Of a stretch of DNA of 64,000 bases, positions 45,706 through 55,437 are shown in pieces (positions within the stretch are counted from its first letter, which is position 1; each line of letters opens with the position of its first letter). Below the pieces are notes generated by a model. The model searched no databases and was not told where the DNA came from. It saw only the letters and a list, made by a program, of their open reading frames with translations. The stretch is from M3007 sp033764075 (GTDB taxonomy: Bacteria; Bacteroidota; Bacteroidia; Chitinophagales; Saprospiraceae), in assembly GCA_033764075.1 (NCBI GenBank), contig JANRJH010000051.1, forward strand, positions 15,946 through 79,945, in the 5' to 3' direction. A program made the position numbers and the translations under genes.

Positions 45706-48621
45706 ATGCTCATCGTTTTCAACCTCTATCCTCAGGAGGAAGGCGTTTATCTGCCCAATGCCTGCATCGTTTCCACCGACCGGCACGGTACGCCCACCCA
45801 CATCGTGCAGAAGGCCACCCGCGAAACAATTCCGGCACAGGGACTGGCTTTCGACGAGCCGTACCCGGCGCTTTTTGCCCTGATCGATTCCCTGTTGCCC
45901 AAAAACATCGAAGCCCGCTTCAAGCCGCCCAAAAGCAGGCATACGCCGGCCCTGGCCTATTTGCTCGAGGACCCACAGACGCGCCCCACCGTCCAGCGGT
46001 ACCTGCACGATCAGCTCGACCGGTTTCTGCAACTGGTGGTGCGCCACCGCCTGCCCCTGGCGCTCGACGCCGAACGCCGCACGCTGGTGAAGGATGTGTT
46101 GCTGGCCCTGCCCACTGCGGACGTCATTCCGCACATTTCCTTTGCCAAAACGGCCGACGGGGTCGAGTACCGCCTCCAGCTGGGCACGGAAACCGACAAG
46201 TGGCGTATTTCCGGCGCCGACGTGGTTCCCCTGACCAATTCCGACCCGGCCTGGCTGCTTGCCGGCCATGCCCTGTTGCGCGTACCCGGCATCAACGGCA
46301 ACATGGTCAAGCCATTCCAGAAAAAAGACGTGGTGCAGATACCGCCGGACAAGGTACAGCTGTATTTCCGCCAGTTTATCGCCAAAACCGCCGGCCGTAC
46401 CGTCATTGAGGCCGAAGGGTTTGAGCTCAGCACCGATCAGCAGTTGCGCCATGTGCGGCTCGAACCGGTGGAGCACGTGCTGGAGAACACCTGGTACCTG
46501 AGGCCGGTTTTTGTGTACGACGGCGCTGAATTTGCGTGGGGCGACAAGCGCGACCGCGTCACCACCGTACACTTCGACGAGCAGCAGAACGCCGCCCTTA
46601 GCCAGGTGAAACGTCACCCCGGTGCGGAGGCCGAAAGCCTCACCCGACTTGAATCCCTGGGCCTCGAGGCAGCCGGGCGACTGCTGAAGCCCGCCGGGGC
46701 CGGCGGACTGGAGGCCTGTGTCCACTGGCTCGCAGCACACCGGGAAATCCTGCGCGCGCAGGGCTTCGAATTGGCGCCGCTGCTCGCCGACGGCCGGCCG
46801 CTGGCCCTCCACCTGCCGGACCTGGCGCTGGAGACCGGCGCCGACGGCGACTGGTTCGACGTTCGCGGCCGTGTGGTGGTGGGCGAACACCGGTTCCCGT
46901 TCAAGGCGCTCGTGCCCTGGATACGGCGGGGCGACGCGTATTTTCCGTTGCCCGACGGTACTTTTTTCCGGATCCCGGAAGAATGGTTCGCGCGCTACAG
47001 CGACCTGCTGCAGGCAGCCGAAGACGGTCCCGGAGACAGCCTGAAGCTACGCCGCTCCCTCTTCACCCTGCTGGAAAAGGCTGACTTGCAGCCGGCTGCC
47101 GACCGCCATTTTCCCGTGATCGACCCCGAACAAGTGCCGTTCGAACTGCCCGCCACCTTGCAGGCCACGCTGCGCCCCTACCAACTCACCGGGGTAAAAT
47201 GGCTCGTCGGACACCACCGCGAGGGCTTTGGCGCTTGCCTGGCCGACGACATGGGCCTGGGTAAAACGCTGCAAACCATTGCCCTGCTGCTCCACCTGAA
47301 AAACGAGGCGGTTTCCGCCCAGGTCCCGGCGTCGCCGCACGAAGCAGCCCGGCAACTCGACCTCTTCCAGGCCCACCAGGAACAACTGAGGCCCCTCCAG
47401 GCGCTCGTCATCCTCCCCGCCTCCCTCGTTTTCAACTGGCAACAGGAGCTCCGCCGGTTCGCGCCCAGCCTGTTCGTGGCCGTACACACGGGCCCCCGGC
47501 GCGCCAAAGACATACGCGCACTGGCGTCGCACGACGTGGTGCTCACCACTTACCACCTGGCGCGCCAGGACCTGGGCCTCCTGGGTGCCCACCGCTGGCG
47601 GGTGATCGTGCTCGATGAAAGCCAGTACATCAAAAACCGCACGTCGGAGATTTCCAAAGTGGTGCGCAGCCTGCAGGGCGACTTTCGCGTGTCGCTTTCC
47701 GGCACGCCGATCGAAAATTCGTTGTCGGATTTGTGGACCCAAATGGAGTTCATCAACCCCGAAACACTGGGCACTTACGCCGATTTTCGCGAGCGGTTTC
47801 AGGCGCCCATTGAAAAAAAGGGAGACCCGGTGGCCAAACAGCTGCTGTTCGAACGCGTGCGCCCCTTCTTCCTGCGCCGCACCAAGGAGGAGGTGGCGCC
47901 CGACCTGCCGCCCCTCAGCGAGCAAATTTTTTACACCGAAATGGCCGCCGACCAGCACAAGGTGTATGAAAAAATAAAATCGGCCGCCCGCAACGAAATT
48001 TTGTCCCTGTTCGACGACCCCAAAACACGCCTGCAGGCACTCCAGGCACTCACCCGACTCCGGCAGCTGGCCAACCACCCGGTGCTGGCCGATCCCGGTT
48101 ACGGGGGAGAAAGTGGCAAGTTTGCCGACGTGATGGCGCAATGGGAAACCATTCGAAAGGCCAGGCATAAAGTTTTGTTTTTCAGCAGTTTTGAAAAACA
48201 CCTGCGGTTGTTCCGCGCAGCATTTGAAGCGCAGGGACACGCTTTCGCCTGGCTGACGGGCGAGACCCCCGGACCGGAGCGCGCCGAGGCCGTCCGTCGT
48301 TTCCAGGAGGACGAGGGCGTGCAGGCTTTTTTGATGACCGTCAAAGCAGGCGGTGTCGGGCTGAACCTGACGGCGGCCGACTACGTGTTCGTGCTCGACC
48401 CCTGGTGGAACCCTGCGGCCGAAAGCCAGGCCATCGCCCGGGCCCACCGGATCGGGCAGACGCGGCCGGTGACCGCCCTGCGCTTCATCAGCCGCGACAG
48501 TATCGAGGAGAAGATTGTGCAATTGCAGGAACGGAAAAAAACGCTGGGACAGGCCCTTTTTGCTGATGGCGGAGATGCGCCCGGGTTGAGCCGGGCCGAT
48601 CTGGAGTTGCTGCTCAGTTGA
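45706..48621 (+). CDS. SNF2-family DEAD/DEAH-box helicase
   Basis: 971 residues from the ATG at 45706; the open frame runs 118 codons further upstream but there overlaps the peptidase gene. The N-terminal ~490 residues are a beta-rich region seen in bacterial SNF2 proteins, without a recognised domain. The ATPase has Walker A LADDMGLGKTLQTIALLL (~511-528), a DESQ box (VIVLDESQYIKNRTS), SGTPIENSLSDLW, and the C-terminal helicase lobe with VLFFSSFEKHLRLF, TVKAGGVGLNLTAADYVFVLDPWW and IARAHRIGQTRPV. Bacterial members translocate on DNA or recycle RNA polymerase (RapA). No methylase, nuclease or other defence gene is adjacent. Confidence 0.95.
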   Translation: MLIVFNLYPQEEGVYLPNACIVSTDRHGTPTHIVQKATRETIPAQGLAFDEPYPALFALIDSLLPKNIEARFKPPKSRHTPALAYLLEDPQTRPTVQRYLHDQLDRFLQLVVRHRLPLALDAERRTLVKDVLLALPTADVIPHISFAKTADGVEYRLQLGTETDKWRISGADVVPLTNSDPAWLLAGHALLRVPGINGNMVKPFQKKDVVQIPPDKVQLYFRQFIAKTAGRTVIEAEGFELSTDQQLRHVRLEPVEHVLENTWYLRPVFVYDGAEFAWGDKRDRVTTVHFDEQQNAALSQVKRHPGAEAESLTRLESLGLEAAGRLLKPAGAGGLEACVHWLAAHREILRAQGFELAPLLADGRPLALHLPDLALETGADGDWFDVRGRVVVGEHRFPFKALVPWIRRGDAYFPLPDGTFFRIPEEWFARYSDLLQAAEDGPGDSLKLRRSLFTLLEKADLQPAADRHFPVIDPEQVPFELPATLQATLRPYQLTGVKWLVGHHREGFGACLADDMGLGKTLQTIALLLHLKNEAVSAQVPASPHEAARQLDLFQAHQEQLRPLQALVILPASLVFNWQQELRRFAPSLFVAVHTGPRRAKDIRALASHDVVLTTYHLARQDLGLLGAHRWRVIVLDESQYIKNRTSEISKVVRSLQGDFRVSLSGTPIENSLSDLWTQMEFINPETLGTYADFRERFQAPIEKKGDPVAKQLLFERVRPFFLRRTKEEVAPDLPPLSEQIFYTEMAADQHKVYEKIKSAARNEILSLFDDPKTRLQALQALTRLRQLANHPVLADPGYGGESGKFADVMAQWETIRKARHKVLFFSSFEKHLRLFRAAFEAQGHAFAWLTGETPGPERAEAVRRFQEDEGVQAFLMTVKAGGVGLNLTAADYVFVLDPWWNPAAESQAIARAHRIGQTRPVTALRFISRDSIEEKIVQLQERKKTLGQALFADGGDAPGLSRADLELLLS

Positions 48622-48721
48622 CAGATTAGAACCAGTCTAAATTTTTTCGCGACCTCAACGAATCCCCTTCTCATCCGTTCCTGCATGGACAATCGCCTGA
48701 TGCCCTTACCCCGTTTCGTCC

Positions 48722-51001
48722 ATGCACAAACACCGCAATTACCTTCTCGGCGCCTACGGCGTGCTGGTCCTTGTCAGCGCCTTTTTGCTCACCCGGCTGA
48801 AATTCACGTTCGATTTCGAGCAATTTTTTCCGATAGGAGACCCGGACTACGCTTTTTTCAAAACGTTTACGGCCGACTTTGAAAGCGATGACAATTTTCT
48901 GCTCATCGCCGTGGAGCGCACAGGCGGCGTGTTCGACAGCGCTTTTTTGGCCGATTTCCACGATTTATCCCTGCGGGCCGCCGACCTGCCCTATGTCACG
49001 AACACGCTTTCGATCACCAAGCTGCAATACCCGCTCAAGACACCTTTCGGCATCACGACGGTGCCGGCCATTCACCTGGATCAACCCGACTATTACGAGA
49101 CAGACAAGGTGCGCATTCTGCAGGACCAGCGGTTTGTGCACAACTTGATTTCGGAAGACGCCACCGCCATCAACCTGGTGCTCAAAACAAAAAACCAGAT
49201 GCAACTGGAGGAGTCCGAGGCACTGATGGCCGATCTGGAAGCGCTGCTGGCGCAATACCGGTTTGAGCAGGTGCACAAGCTGGGGCGCCCCTATTTCCAG
49301 CGGGATCTGGTGTGGATGGAGAAGCGGGAGATTACCGTGTCGATACTGGTGGCCGCACTGTTGTCGGCGGCTGTTTTGTTCTTTATTTACCGCAAGTGGT
49401 CCATGGTATTCATCGCCATGGCGGGCATTGGGCTGGCCCTGTTGTTTTTCCTCGGCGCGCTCAGCGCACTGGGCCGGGAGCTGAACGCCCTGGCGGCCCT
49501 GTACCCCATACTGATGTGCATTGTCGGTGTGGCCGATACGATCCACCTGACCACCAAGTATCTGGACGAGTTGGAGAAAGGGCACGACCGGCGCACGGCC
49601 ATGCGCATCACCATGCGTGAGGTTGGGCTGGCCACCTTCATTACCTGCACCACTACCGCGCTGGGATTCGCCTCCCTGCTCACCAACCGAACGCTGCCCA
49701 TACAGGGATTCGGGATCAACGCGGCCCTGGGGGTGGTCATTGCCTTTTTTGTCATTTACGGCTGGCTGTGGGCCATGCTGCCGCGGTTTACCGCCGAACA
49801 GCTCATCAAGCCGACCAGGGAGTACGCCTTTTGGGATACTTTTATGGAGTGGACCTACCGGTTCACGGCGGAAAAAAAGCGCGCCATCGTGGGGGTCAGC
49901 CTCGTGCTGCTCGCCCTGTGTTTCTGGGGTATTTCCATGATACACACCAACTATAGGATAAAGAACAACCTGCCGCGCGGGCAGCAGATAACCGCCGATT
50001 TCCTGTATTTTGAACAGAAATTTGCCGGCTTTCGGCCCATGGAGGTGGCGGTGATGCCCCAAAACGGGTGGGCGGCCGACGACTATCCGGTGCTGCGGGA
50101 GATGGACAAGCTGGAGACCCACCTGCGCAGCTACGCGCCGATCAAAACGGTGAGCTCCGTCAACGACCTGTATAGGAGCCTGAACGCCATGCGCCACGGG
50201 AACCGAGCCGACGCGTACCGTTTCCCGGAAAGTGAGGACTTGTTTGAGCAGTTCCGGCCCCTGGCTGCCAAGGCCCCCGCTGCGGCCACGGAGGTGCTCA
50301 TCAGTAAAAACCGGGATAAAACGCGCATCGCCACGCGGGTAACCGACGTGGGGCGCGACAGCGTGCAGGCCATGCAGCGCAGCATCGAAAGCTGGTGGGC
50401 GGCCAATACCGATTCTTCGGTTGTTCGTTTCCGGCTGACGGGCACGGGGCTGATTCTCGATAAAAACTCCAGTTACATCCGGGACAACATGCTCCAGGGG
50501 CTCATTCCCTCGGTGCTCATTGTGGCGCTGCTCATGGGTTTATTGTTCCGCGACGTGCGCATCGTGCTGGTGTTCCTGGTGCCCAACGTGTTCCCGCTGT
50601 TTTTTGCCGGCGCACTCATCGGTTTTGCCGGCATTCCGCTGGAGGCGGGCATCGCCACGGTGTTCAGCATTGTCTTTGGCATTGCGACCGACGACACCAT
50701 ACACTTTCTGAGTACCTTCAAGATTTACCGGGACAAGCGAATGTCGGTCGAAAACGCGCTGCATTTCACGCTAAAGGAAACCGGAAAAGCCATGGTGCTG
50801 AGCAGCATCATCTTGTTTTTCAGCTTTTTGGTGATGTTGTTTTCCATCCATCCGCCGTCGCTGATCGTCGGGTTGTTGGTCAGTGTGACCCTGGCCGGGG
50901 CGTTGTTTTGCGATTTACTCCTCGCCCCCATTCTGGTGCGCGCACTGATCAAAGAAACTAATTCTTCCGGTACTTTATCTGGCATCCCACAGCCCGGGTG
51001 A
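48722..51001 (+). CDS. RND superfamily transporter, MMPL/SSD type
   Basis: 759 residues with the RND two-fold layout: helix 1 (~7-25), a periplasmic loop (~26-205), helices 2-6 (~210-345) with CIVGVADTIHLTTKYLDELEKG, a helix at ~388-408, a second loop and the last five helices (~590-745) with FGIATDDTIHFLSTFKIY. The repeated G-x-A-D-D/T-T-I-H motifs lie in the proton-relay helices. Such proteins of ~750-800 residues export lipids, hopanoids or other hydrophobic molecules; the substrate is unknown. The 3' end overlaps the convergent thioredoxin-like gene by 44 bases. Confidence 0.9.
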   Translation: MHKHRNYLLGAYGVLVLVSAFLLTRLKFTFDFEQFFPIGDPDYAFFKTFTADFESDDNFLLIAVERTGGVFDSAFLADFHDLSLRAADLPYVTNTLSITKLQYPLKTPFGITTVPAIHLDQPDYYETDKVRILQDQRFVHNLISEDATAINLVLKTKNQMQLEESEALMADLEALLAQYRFEQVHKLGRPYFQRDLVWMEKREITVSILVAALLSAAVLFFIYRKWSMVFIAMAGIGLALLFFLGALSALGRELNALAALYPILMCIVGVADTIHLTTKYLDELEKGHDRRTAMRITMREVGLATFITCTTTALGFASLLTNRTLPIQGFGINAALGVVIAFFVIYGWLWAMLPRFTAEQLIKPTREYAFWDTFMEWTYRFTAEKKRAIVGVSLVLLALCFWGISMIHTNYRIKNNLPRGQQITADFLYFEQKFAGFRPMEVAVMPQNGWAADDYPVLREMDKLETHLRSYAPIKTVSSVNDLYRSLNAMRHGNRADAYRFPESEDLFEQFRPLAAKAPAAATEVLISKNRDKTRIATRVTDVGRDSVQAMQRSIESWWAANTDSSVVRFRLTGTGLILDKNSSYIRDNMLQGLIPSVLIVALLMGLLFRDVRIVLVFLVPNVFPLFFAGALIGFAGIPLEAGIATVFSIVFGIATDDTIHFLSTFKIYRDKRMSVENALHFTLKETGKAMVLSSIILFFSFLVMLFSIHPPSLIVGLLVSVTLAGALFCDLLLAPILVRALIKETNSSGTLSGIPQPG

Positions 51002-51563
51002 AGTCCGGATTGGGGCGGTCGCCGCGCATGAGTGCTTCCACCGCCAGTTCGGCGTATTTGTTTTTGGCGGCGGAGGCCATTTCCGGGTTGTCGTCGATCG
51101 CACCGATGTAGCGCACAATGCGGTCCTGATCCAGGAGGAAAACGTGCGGGGTTCGGTTGGCGCCAAACCGGCGGAAAACCTCTTGCTGGTCGTCGAAAGC
51201 GTACGCGAAGGGATAGCGCTTGGTCTTCGCGCGTTTTTGCATTTCCTCGAAACTGTCTTCCGGAACAATGTTGGGGTCGTTCGGGTTGATGGCAATGACC
51301 GGATAGCCCTTAGGGGCGTATTTGTTGTGCAGATCGATGATGCGCTGTTCGTACAGTTGGGCGTAGGGGCAGTGGTTGCAGGTGAAAATGATAAAAAAGC
51401 CCCGCGCATTCGGGTAATTGTCGAGGGTAACCTTTTTATTGTCGACACCAGGCAGGCTAAAAGCCTCCACCCTATCGCCGACGATGTATGTGGTGGGGTG
51501 TCCGGCCCGGACAAAAAGGAAAATAAGGGCGAGCAAGAACAGCGTGCACGTGGTGTTTTTCAT
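50958..51563 (-). CDS. Exported thioredoxin-fold protein (AhpC/TSA type, CxxC)
   Basis: 201 residues with signal peptide MKNTTCTLFLLALIFLFVRAG. The thioredoxin-like domain has VEAFSLPGVDNKKVTLDNY, FIIFTCNHCPYAQLYEQRI with the CNHC redox pair, YPVIAINPNDPNIVPEDSFEEM and the cis-Pro in NRTPHVFLLD. This is the typical periplasmic thioredoxin-like protein of Bacteroidota (often called redoxin). The gene is convergent with the RND transporter and overlaps its 3' end. Confidence 0.9.
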   Translation of the reverse strand: MKNTTCTLFLLALIFLFVRAGHPTTYIVGDRVEAFSLPGVDNKKVTLDNYPNARGFFIIFTCNHCPYAQLYEQRIIDLHNKYAPKGYPVIAINPNDPNIVPEDSFEEMQKRAKTKRYPFAYAFDDQQEVFRRFGANRTPHVFLLDQDRIVRYIGAIDDNPEMASAAKNKYAELAVEALMRGDRPNPDFTRAVGCQIKYRKN

Positions 51564-51628
51564 GGTAATCGAGTTTTAGGGATGAGGGGGACGCCAACAC
51601 GCAGCGAAAACGAACGCGGGAAGGCGTC

Positions 51629-52177
51629 TTACTTTTTGGTACTCCCGTTGGATGCGGAGGAGGGGGGATGGCTGGCGACCAGAAAAGGCCGCACGAAAGT
51701 GTCCAATTCGGCAAAATCCTTAAACTTCTCTGCGTACGCTTCCCGGCGATCGCCGCGGATGACAACTGTAAAAGGCAGTGCGCCATCCCAGTCCGGATGC
51801 ACTTTGGGCATCCACGTATTGGTCTGCATATCGGTGAGGTGCAGCACATCGGCAGACACCTTGTTGTCCCGCACAAACGGAACCACCCGTTTCTCGTGGT
51901 TGCTCTTAAAATCGAGGCTAACCAGCACGACTTCCACCTTTTCGTCGCCGTATTGCCGGAAGAGTTGTTCGAAGAACGGCAATTCTTCCACGCAGGGACT
52001 GCACCAGGTAGCCCAGAAGTTGATCACAACGGTATGCTGTGCATCCAGGTAAGGCTGTATGTGTTTTTCCAGCTGCGAAAAGCTGTCGCAGAGGACCACC
52101 TTTTGCGCCTGAACCGGGGCCCAGTGGCAAAAGAAACACGCTAATATCAAGAGACCAATTTTTCGAGACGGGAACAT
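51629..52177 (-). CDS. TlpA-type thiol-disulfide oxidoreductase
   Basis: 182 residues with signal peptide (MFPSRKIGLLILACFFCHWAPVQAQ). The redox motif is VINFWATWCSPCVEELPFF, followed by VEVVLVSLDFKSNHEK and a cis-Pro in ALPFTVVIRG. TlpA-like proteins keep periplasmic thiols reduced, for example for cytochrome maturation or for repair of secreted proteins. It precedes the other thioredoxin-like gene on the strand by 65 bases, so the two may form an operon. Confidence 0.92.
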   Translation of the reverse strand: MFPSRKIGLLILACFFCHWAPVQAQKVVLCDSFSQLEKHIQPYLDAQHTVVINFWATWCSPCVEELPFFEQLFRQYGDEKVEVVLVSLDFKSNHEKRVVPFVRDNKVSADVLHLTDMQTNTWMPKVHPDWDGALPFTVVIRGDRREAYAEKFKDFAELDTFVRPFLVASHPPSSASNGSTKK

Positions 52178-52285
52178 GATAACACCTTATTAAAAAAAAC
52201 AATGCAAGTAACGGGTTTTCCTGCAATTAATCGTTCTTCTGTTCCCATTTTCCGACGAAAAAAAATGTTAAATTTATTTAAACAC

Positions 52286-52324
52286 AAAAAACCCTTCGTA
52301 AACGTGCTGTTTACGAAGGGTTTT
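52286..52324 (-). terminator. Intrinsic terminator of the zinc-ribbon gene
   Basis: A perfect 16-bp stem (AAAACCCTTCGTAAAC, loop GTGCT, GTTTACGAAGGGTTTT) at 52288-52324. On the minus strand it is followed by a T-tract (complement of 52286-52290), 26 bases after the stop of the zinc-ribbon gene. The T-run in the stem lets it work on the other strand too. Confidence 0.9.
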
Positions 52325-52349
52325 CGGTCTATTTGGCGTCTGTGCCTGT

Positions 52350-53105
52350 TCAGGCTTCTACCCCTGCTTCGTTGTGGGCGATGGTGTGGTCAACCAGAAT
52401 GCGGCCGCAATGTTCGCAGGCGATGATGCGCATGTGCAGCCCTACCTCGAGTTGTTTTTGCGGCGGGACGCGGTTGAAGCAGCCGCCGCAGGCATCGCGC
52501 TCCACCGACACCACGGCCAATCCGTTGCGGTAGGTGCGGCGGATTTTATCGTAGGCGTTGAGCAAACGGTCTTCGATGCCGGTACGCGCCTTGTTGGAGG
52601 CCTCGCGCAGTTTGTTTTCTTCCTGTTCTGTTTTTTCGATAATGCCCTGTAGTTCGACTTTCTTGTTGCCCAATTCGGTCTGTTTGGCGGCGAATTTGGC
52701 TTCGGCGATCGTAAGGGCTTCTTTCCGGGACTCCAGTTGGCCGCGCAGGTCGTTGGCGCGCTTCTCGGCCAGCTGTATGTCGAGCTTGGCCAGTTCGATC
52801 TCCTTGGTCAGGGCCTCATATTCCCGGTTGTTCTTGACTTCGTCGAGTTGCTTCTGGTATTTCTTAATGTTGGCCTCTGCTTCTTTTCCGGCGTTTTGCT
52901 GCTTGGCGATGTCCATCTCCAATTCTTTGGCATTGGATTGCAACTTGCCGATGCGGGTCTCCAGACCGGCCACTTCATCTTCGAGGTCGGCTACCTCGAT
53001 GGGCAACTCGCCTTTGATGATCTGGATTTCGTCGAGTTGGGAATCGACCTGCTGGAGTTCCCAAAGTTTTTTCAATTTTTCCGTGATGCTGATTTCAACA
53101 GACAT
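52350..53105 (-). CDS. Coiled-coil protein with C4 zinc ribbon
   Basis: 251 residues. Residues ~5-175 form a long coiled coil (LEDEVAGLETRIGKLQSNAKELEMDIAKQQ and onward), followed by a C4 zinc ribbon: DACGGCFNRVPPQKQLEVGLHMRIIACEHCGRILV. This is the zf-RING_7/CT398-type family found in most bacteria, proposed to bind nucleic acid or sigma-54/flagellar factors in Chlamydia; the role in Bacteroidota is not known. It follows nif3 by 67 bases, a pairing conserved in many phyla. Confidence 0.93.
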   Translation of the reverse strand: MSVEISITEKLKKLWELQQVDSQLDEIQIIKGELPIEVADLEDEVAGLETRIGKLQSNAKELEMDIAKQQNAGKEAEANIKKYQKQLDEVKNNREYEALTKEIELAKLDIQLAEKRANDLRGQLESRKEALTIAEAKFAAKQTELGNKKVELQGIIEKTEQEENKLREASNKARTGIEDRLLNAYDKIRRTYRNGLAVVSVERDACGGCFNRVPPQKQLEVGLHMRIIACEHCGRILVDHTIAHNEAGVEA

Positions 53106-53172
53106 GCGACCTTGGAGTTGTGGTGATCCGGCTATGCCGGAAAGTGAATATAGGGCACTGACAACGAAGCGG

Positions 53173-53961
53173 TTACACCAGATAGCTCACCGGATTGGTG
53201 TTTTGCTTCGTGCAATGGAGCGCAAAATTAGGGAATTTTTCGGAAACAATGTCAAATAAAAGCGAAATGGTGTATTGTTCGCTTTCATAATGCCCGATGT
53301 CGGCGATGATGAGTTCACCTTCGGCGTCGAAAAATTCGTGGTATTTGAAGTCGGCGGTAACGAAGGCATCGGCCTTTTGCCGCCGGGCTTCGTGCACCAG
53401 GAAGCTGCCGGCGCCACCGCAAACGGCGACGGTTTGCACCGGTCGCCCGAGCCACGCTGTATGCCGCACGCAGCCTGTTTGCATGCGTTGTTTGACGAAG
53501 TGCAGGAAGTCCCTTTCGTCCATGGGTTCCGGCAGCCGCCCGATGAGGCCGGCGCCGGTGTCGATGGCGCCGGGTCGGGGCAGCAGGATACGGGTATCGG
53601 TCAGGTTGAGTTGTTCGGCGATGCGCGCATTGACGCCCCGGGCGTGCACATTATCGAGGTTGGTGTGTATGGCGTATACGGCGATGTTGTTGCGCAGGGC
53701 CAGCATGACGGTGCGCTCCACGTAGTTTTTTCCGTTGAGCTGTTTGAGTCCGCGAAAAATGATGGGGTGGTGCGCCACGATGAGGTTGCAGCCCAGGTTG
53801 ATGGCCTCCTGAACAATACTTTCGGTCGAATCGAGGCAAAAGAGCACTCCTGTGAGGGGTGCATCGGCCCGGCCGACCAGCAGCCCGGCGTTGTCGTAAC
53901 TTTCCTGAAGGGAGGGAGGGGCAACCGTCTCGAGCACATCGATGACGTTTTTTATCAACAT
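53173..53961 (-). CDS. Nif3-like dinuclear metal-centre protein
   Basis: 262 residues from the ATG at 53961 (MLIKNVIDVLETVAPPSLQESYDNAGLLVG). Metal ligands of the NIF3/GTP cyclohydrolase I type 2 family are visible: VAHHPIIFRGL (His-His), Asp in FCLDSTES, and the C-terminal HYESEQYTISLLFDIV with His and Glu. Many Bacteroidota Nif3 proteins carry a ~100-residue PII-like insertion; at 262 residues this one lacks it. Biochemical role unclear. It heads a two-gene operon with the zinc-ribbon protein. Confidence 0.94.
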   Translation of the reverse strand: MLIKNVIDVLETVAPPSLQESYDNAGLLVGRADAPLTGVLFCLDSTESIVQEAINLGCNLIVAHHPIIFRGLKQLNGKNYVERTVMLALRNNIAVYAIHTNLDNVHARGVNARIAEQLNLTDTRILLPRPGAIDTGAGLIGRLPEPMDERDFLHFVKQRMQTGCVRHTAWLGRPVQTVAVCGGAGSFLVHEARRQKADAFVTADFKYHEFFDAEGELIIADIGHYESEQYTISLLFDIVSEKFPNFALHCTKQNTNPVSYLV

Positions 53962-54020
53962 AGGGTGTTTATGATGCGTTAAACTTGAACAGGCGGGAAA
54001 CAATTAAACGAAGATGGATG

Positions 54021-54028
54021 TAACTTTG
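54021..54028 (+). promoter_or_regulatory. -7 element TAACTTTG, probable tatA promoter
   Basis: Exact TAnnTTTG match 79 bases before the tatA ATG, in the gap between the divergent nif3 and tatA genes. Confidence 0.5.
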
Positions 54029-54107
54029 TTGACTTGATCCGGTCAAACAGGACACTTGACGCGACTGTGCGCGCGTTTTGTGTTTTTCATTCTAAAATCG
54101 ATACACC

Positions 54108-54341
54108 ATGATATCCATTTTGCTTTTTTTGGGCAACATCGGCGCCTCCGAGTTAATTCTCATTTTTTTGGTTCTGTTGTTGTTGTTCGGCGGCAGCAAA
54201 ATTCCCGAACTGATGCGCGGCCTGGGCCGCGGCATCCGTGAGTTCAACAGCGCCAAAAATTCTGTGGAAGATGAAATTCGTCAGGGGATGCGCGAGGCAG
54301 AAAAACGCCCGCTGGAGCCCCGGGAGGTAGAAAAGAAATAA
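54108..54341 (+). CDS. tatA: Sec-independent protein translocase subunit TatA/E
   Basis: 77 residues. One membrane helix (ASELILIFLVLLLLFGGSKIPELMRGLGRGIREF) with the conserved Phe-Gly hinge and the amphipathic helix, then a charged tail. TatA oligomers form the pore through which folded Tat substrates cross the inner membrane; the Tat-signal DUF1501 protein in this window is a possible client. tatB/tatC are not nearby, as usual in Bacteroidota. Confidence 0.93.
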   Translation: MISILLFLGNIGASELILIFLVLLLLFGGSKIPELMRGLGRGIREFNSAKNSVEDEIRQGMREAEKRPLEPREVEKK

Positions 54342-54349
54342 GCGGCTGA

Positions 54350-55432
54350 TCAGACGGGTTTCCACCCCGCGCCGTATTGTTCTACCAGGATGTTGTCGTA
54401 TTCATCCGCCCGTTCGAACAGGTTTTGAAACAGCGCCTGTCCGGTATCTTCGTTCAGATATCGGTCGTAGACAAGCAGTGACAGCAATATGTCCTGACCG
54501 TTCACACTGAAGGTGAGCGCCTGGTTTTTGAAATTTTCGCGCAACAGAAATTCGTACAGCGGCTTGATGTTCTCCTGGGGCAGCTGGCAAAGCACGGCAT
54601 CGGCGGTAATCAGCCCGGTTTTTTCGTGGTAGGTTACCACGATCCGCGCACTGCCCTGCTTGATTTCCCACGCATTGGGGCCGCTGCGGCTGAGCTCCAC
54701 AGGGTGTCCTATGCGTCCGATGATGCGCTCCATGGTGGCCGCCACCCCCGAGGGCTGGTATTCTTCGGTGGCGCCGGGCAGTTGCACCCGGTTGCCGCAG
54801 ATGGCGCAATGTTCGCCGCTGACGGATTCGGCCGTGACCACATTGGAGCAGGCCGTGCAGCGTGCTGCGTTGGGGGCGCCTTTTTCAGTGAACTCGCGAA
54901 GGCATAGGTCGACAAAGTCTGCCGGAAGGGAAAAGCCGGTGTTGTCGCCGTTTTGAATGATGAACGTATTGACCCCGACCACCTCCCCGTCGTCGTTGAC
55001 CAGGGGGCCCCCGCTGTTTCCCGGGTTGAGCGCGGCGTCGATGTGCAGGTAAGGGATGCCGTTCATCAGTTCCCGGGTGTTGGACACGATGCCGCTTTTG
55101 ACCGACAGCTTGAGTCCGAAAGGATGACCTATGGCGGTCACCGGGTCGCGTTCCCGCAGGTTTTTGCCGATGCCGAGGCGCACGTGGGGCATATCGTCGG
55201 CCTCGGAGGGGCCCTGTAAAAAGGCGAGGTCGTATTTTTTATCCACATACACGACGGTGGCGAGTTGCTTGGGGAAGCGGGCGCCCTCGATGATGGCGCG
55301 CCGGCAGCCGTCCACCACGTGTTGGTTGGTGATGATGAGGCCGGCCGATTTCAGGAAAAACCCTGTTCCGGTGCTGTATGGCGTGGCGATCTGGATGATG
55401 ATGTTCCGGTAGGTATCGACAAAATCGCGCAT
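54350..55432 (-). CDS. Cytoplasmic trypsin-like serine protease with zinc ribbon and YbjN-like domain
   Basis: 360 residues without signal peptide. Residues ~1-185 are an S1C (HtrA-like) protease: the catalytic His in ITNQHVVDG, Asp in KKYDLAFLQG and Ser in LNPGNSGGPLV are all present. There is no PDZ domain. Instead a four-Cys zinc ribbon follows (~195-220: CTACSNVV...CAICG), then a domain (~225-360) resembling YbjN/type III chaperone-like proteins (ATMERIIGRIGHPVELSRSGPNAWEIKQGSARIVVTYHE). It starts 5 bases after the stop of the gene upstream, which appears to encode the same chaperone-like fold; the two form one operon. Confidence 0.88.
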   Translation of the reverse strand: MRDFVDTYRNIIIQIATPYSTGTGFFLKSAGLIITNQHVVDGCRRAIIEGARFPKQLATVVYVDKKYDLAFLQGPSEADDMPHVRLGIGKNLRERDPVTAIGHPFGLKLSVKSGIVSNTRELMNGIPYLHIDAALNPGNSGGPLVNDDGEVVGVNTFIIQNGDNTGFSLPADFVDLCLREFTEKGAPNAARCTACSNVVTAESVSGEHCAICGNRVQLPGATEEYQPSGVAATMERIIGRIGHPVELSRSGPNAWEIKQGSARIVVTYHEKTGLITADAVLCQLPQENIKPLYEFLLRENFKNQALTFSVNGQDILLSLLVYDRYLNEDTGQALFQNLFERADEYDNILVEQYGAGWKPV

Positions 55433-55437
55433 ACAGG

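Noticed and set aside
45706..48621. SNF2 helicase as part of a defence system such as DISARM
   Set aside because: No methyltransferase, phospholipase D, DUF1998 or nuclease gene is adjacent; neighbours are a peptidase and a transporter.
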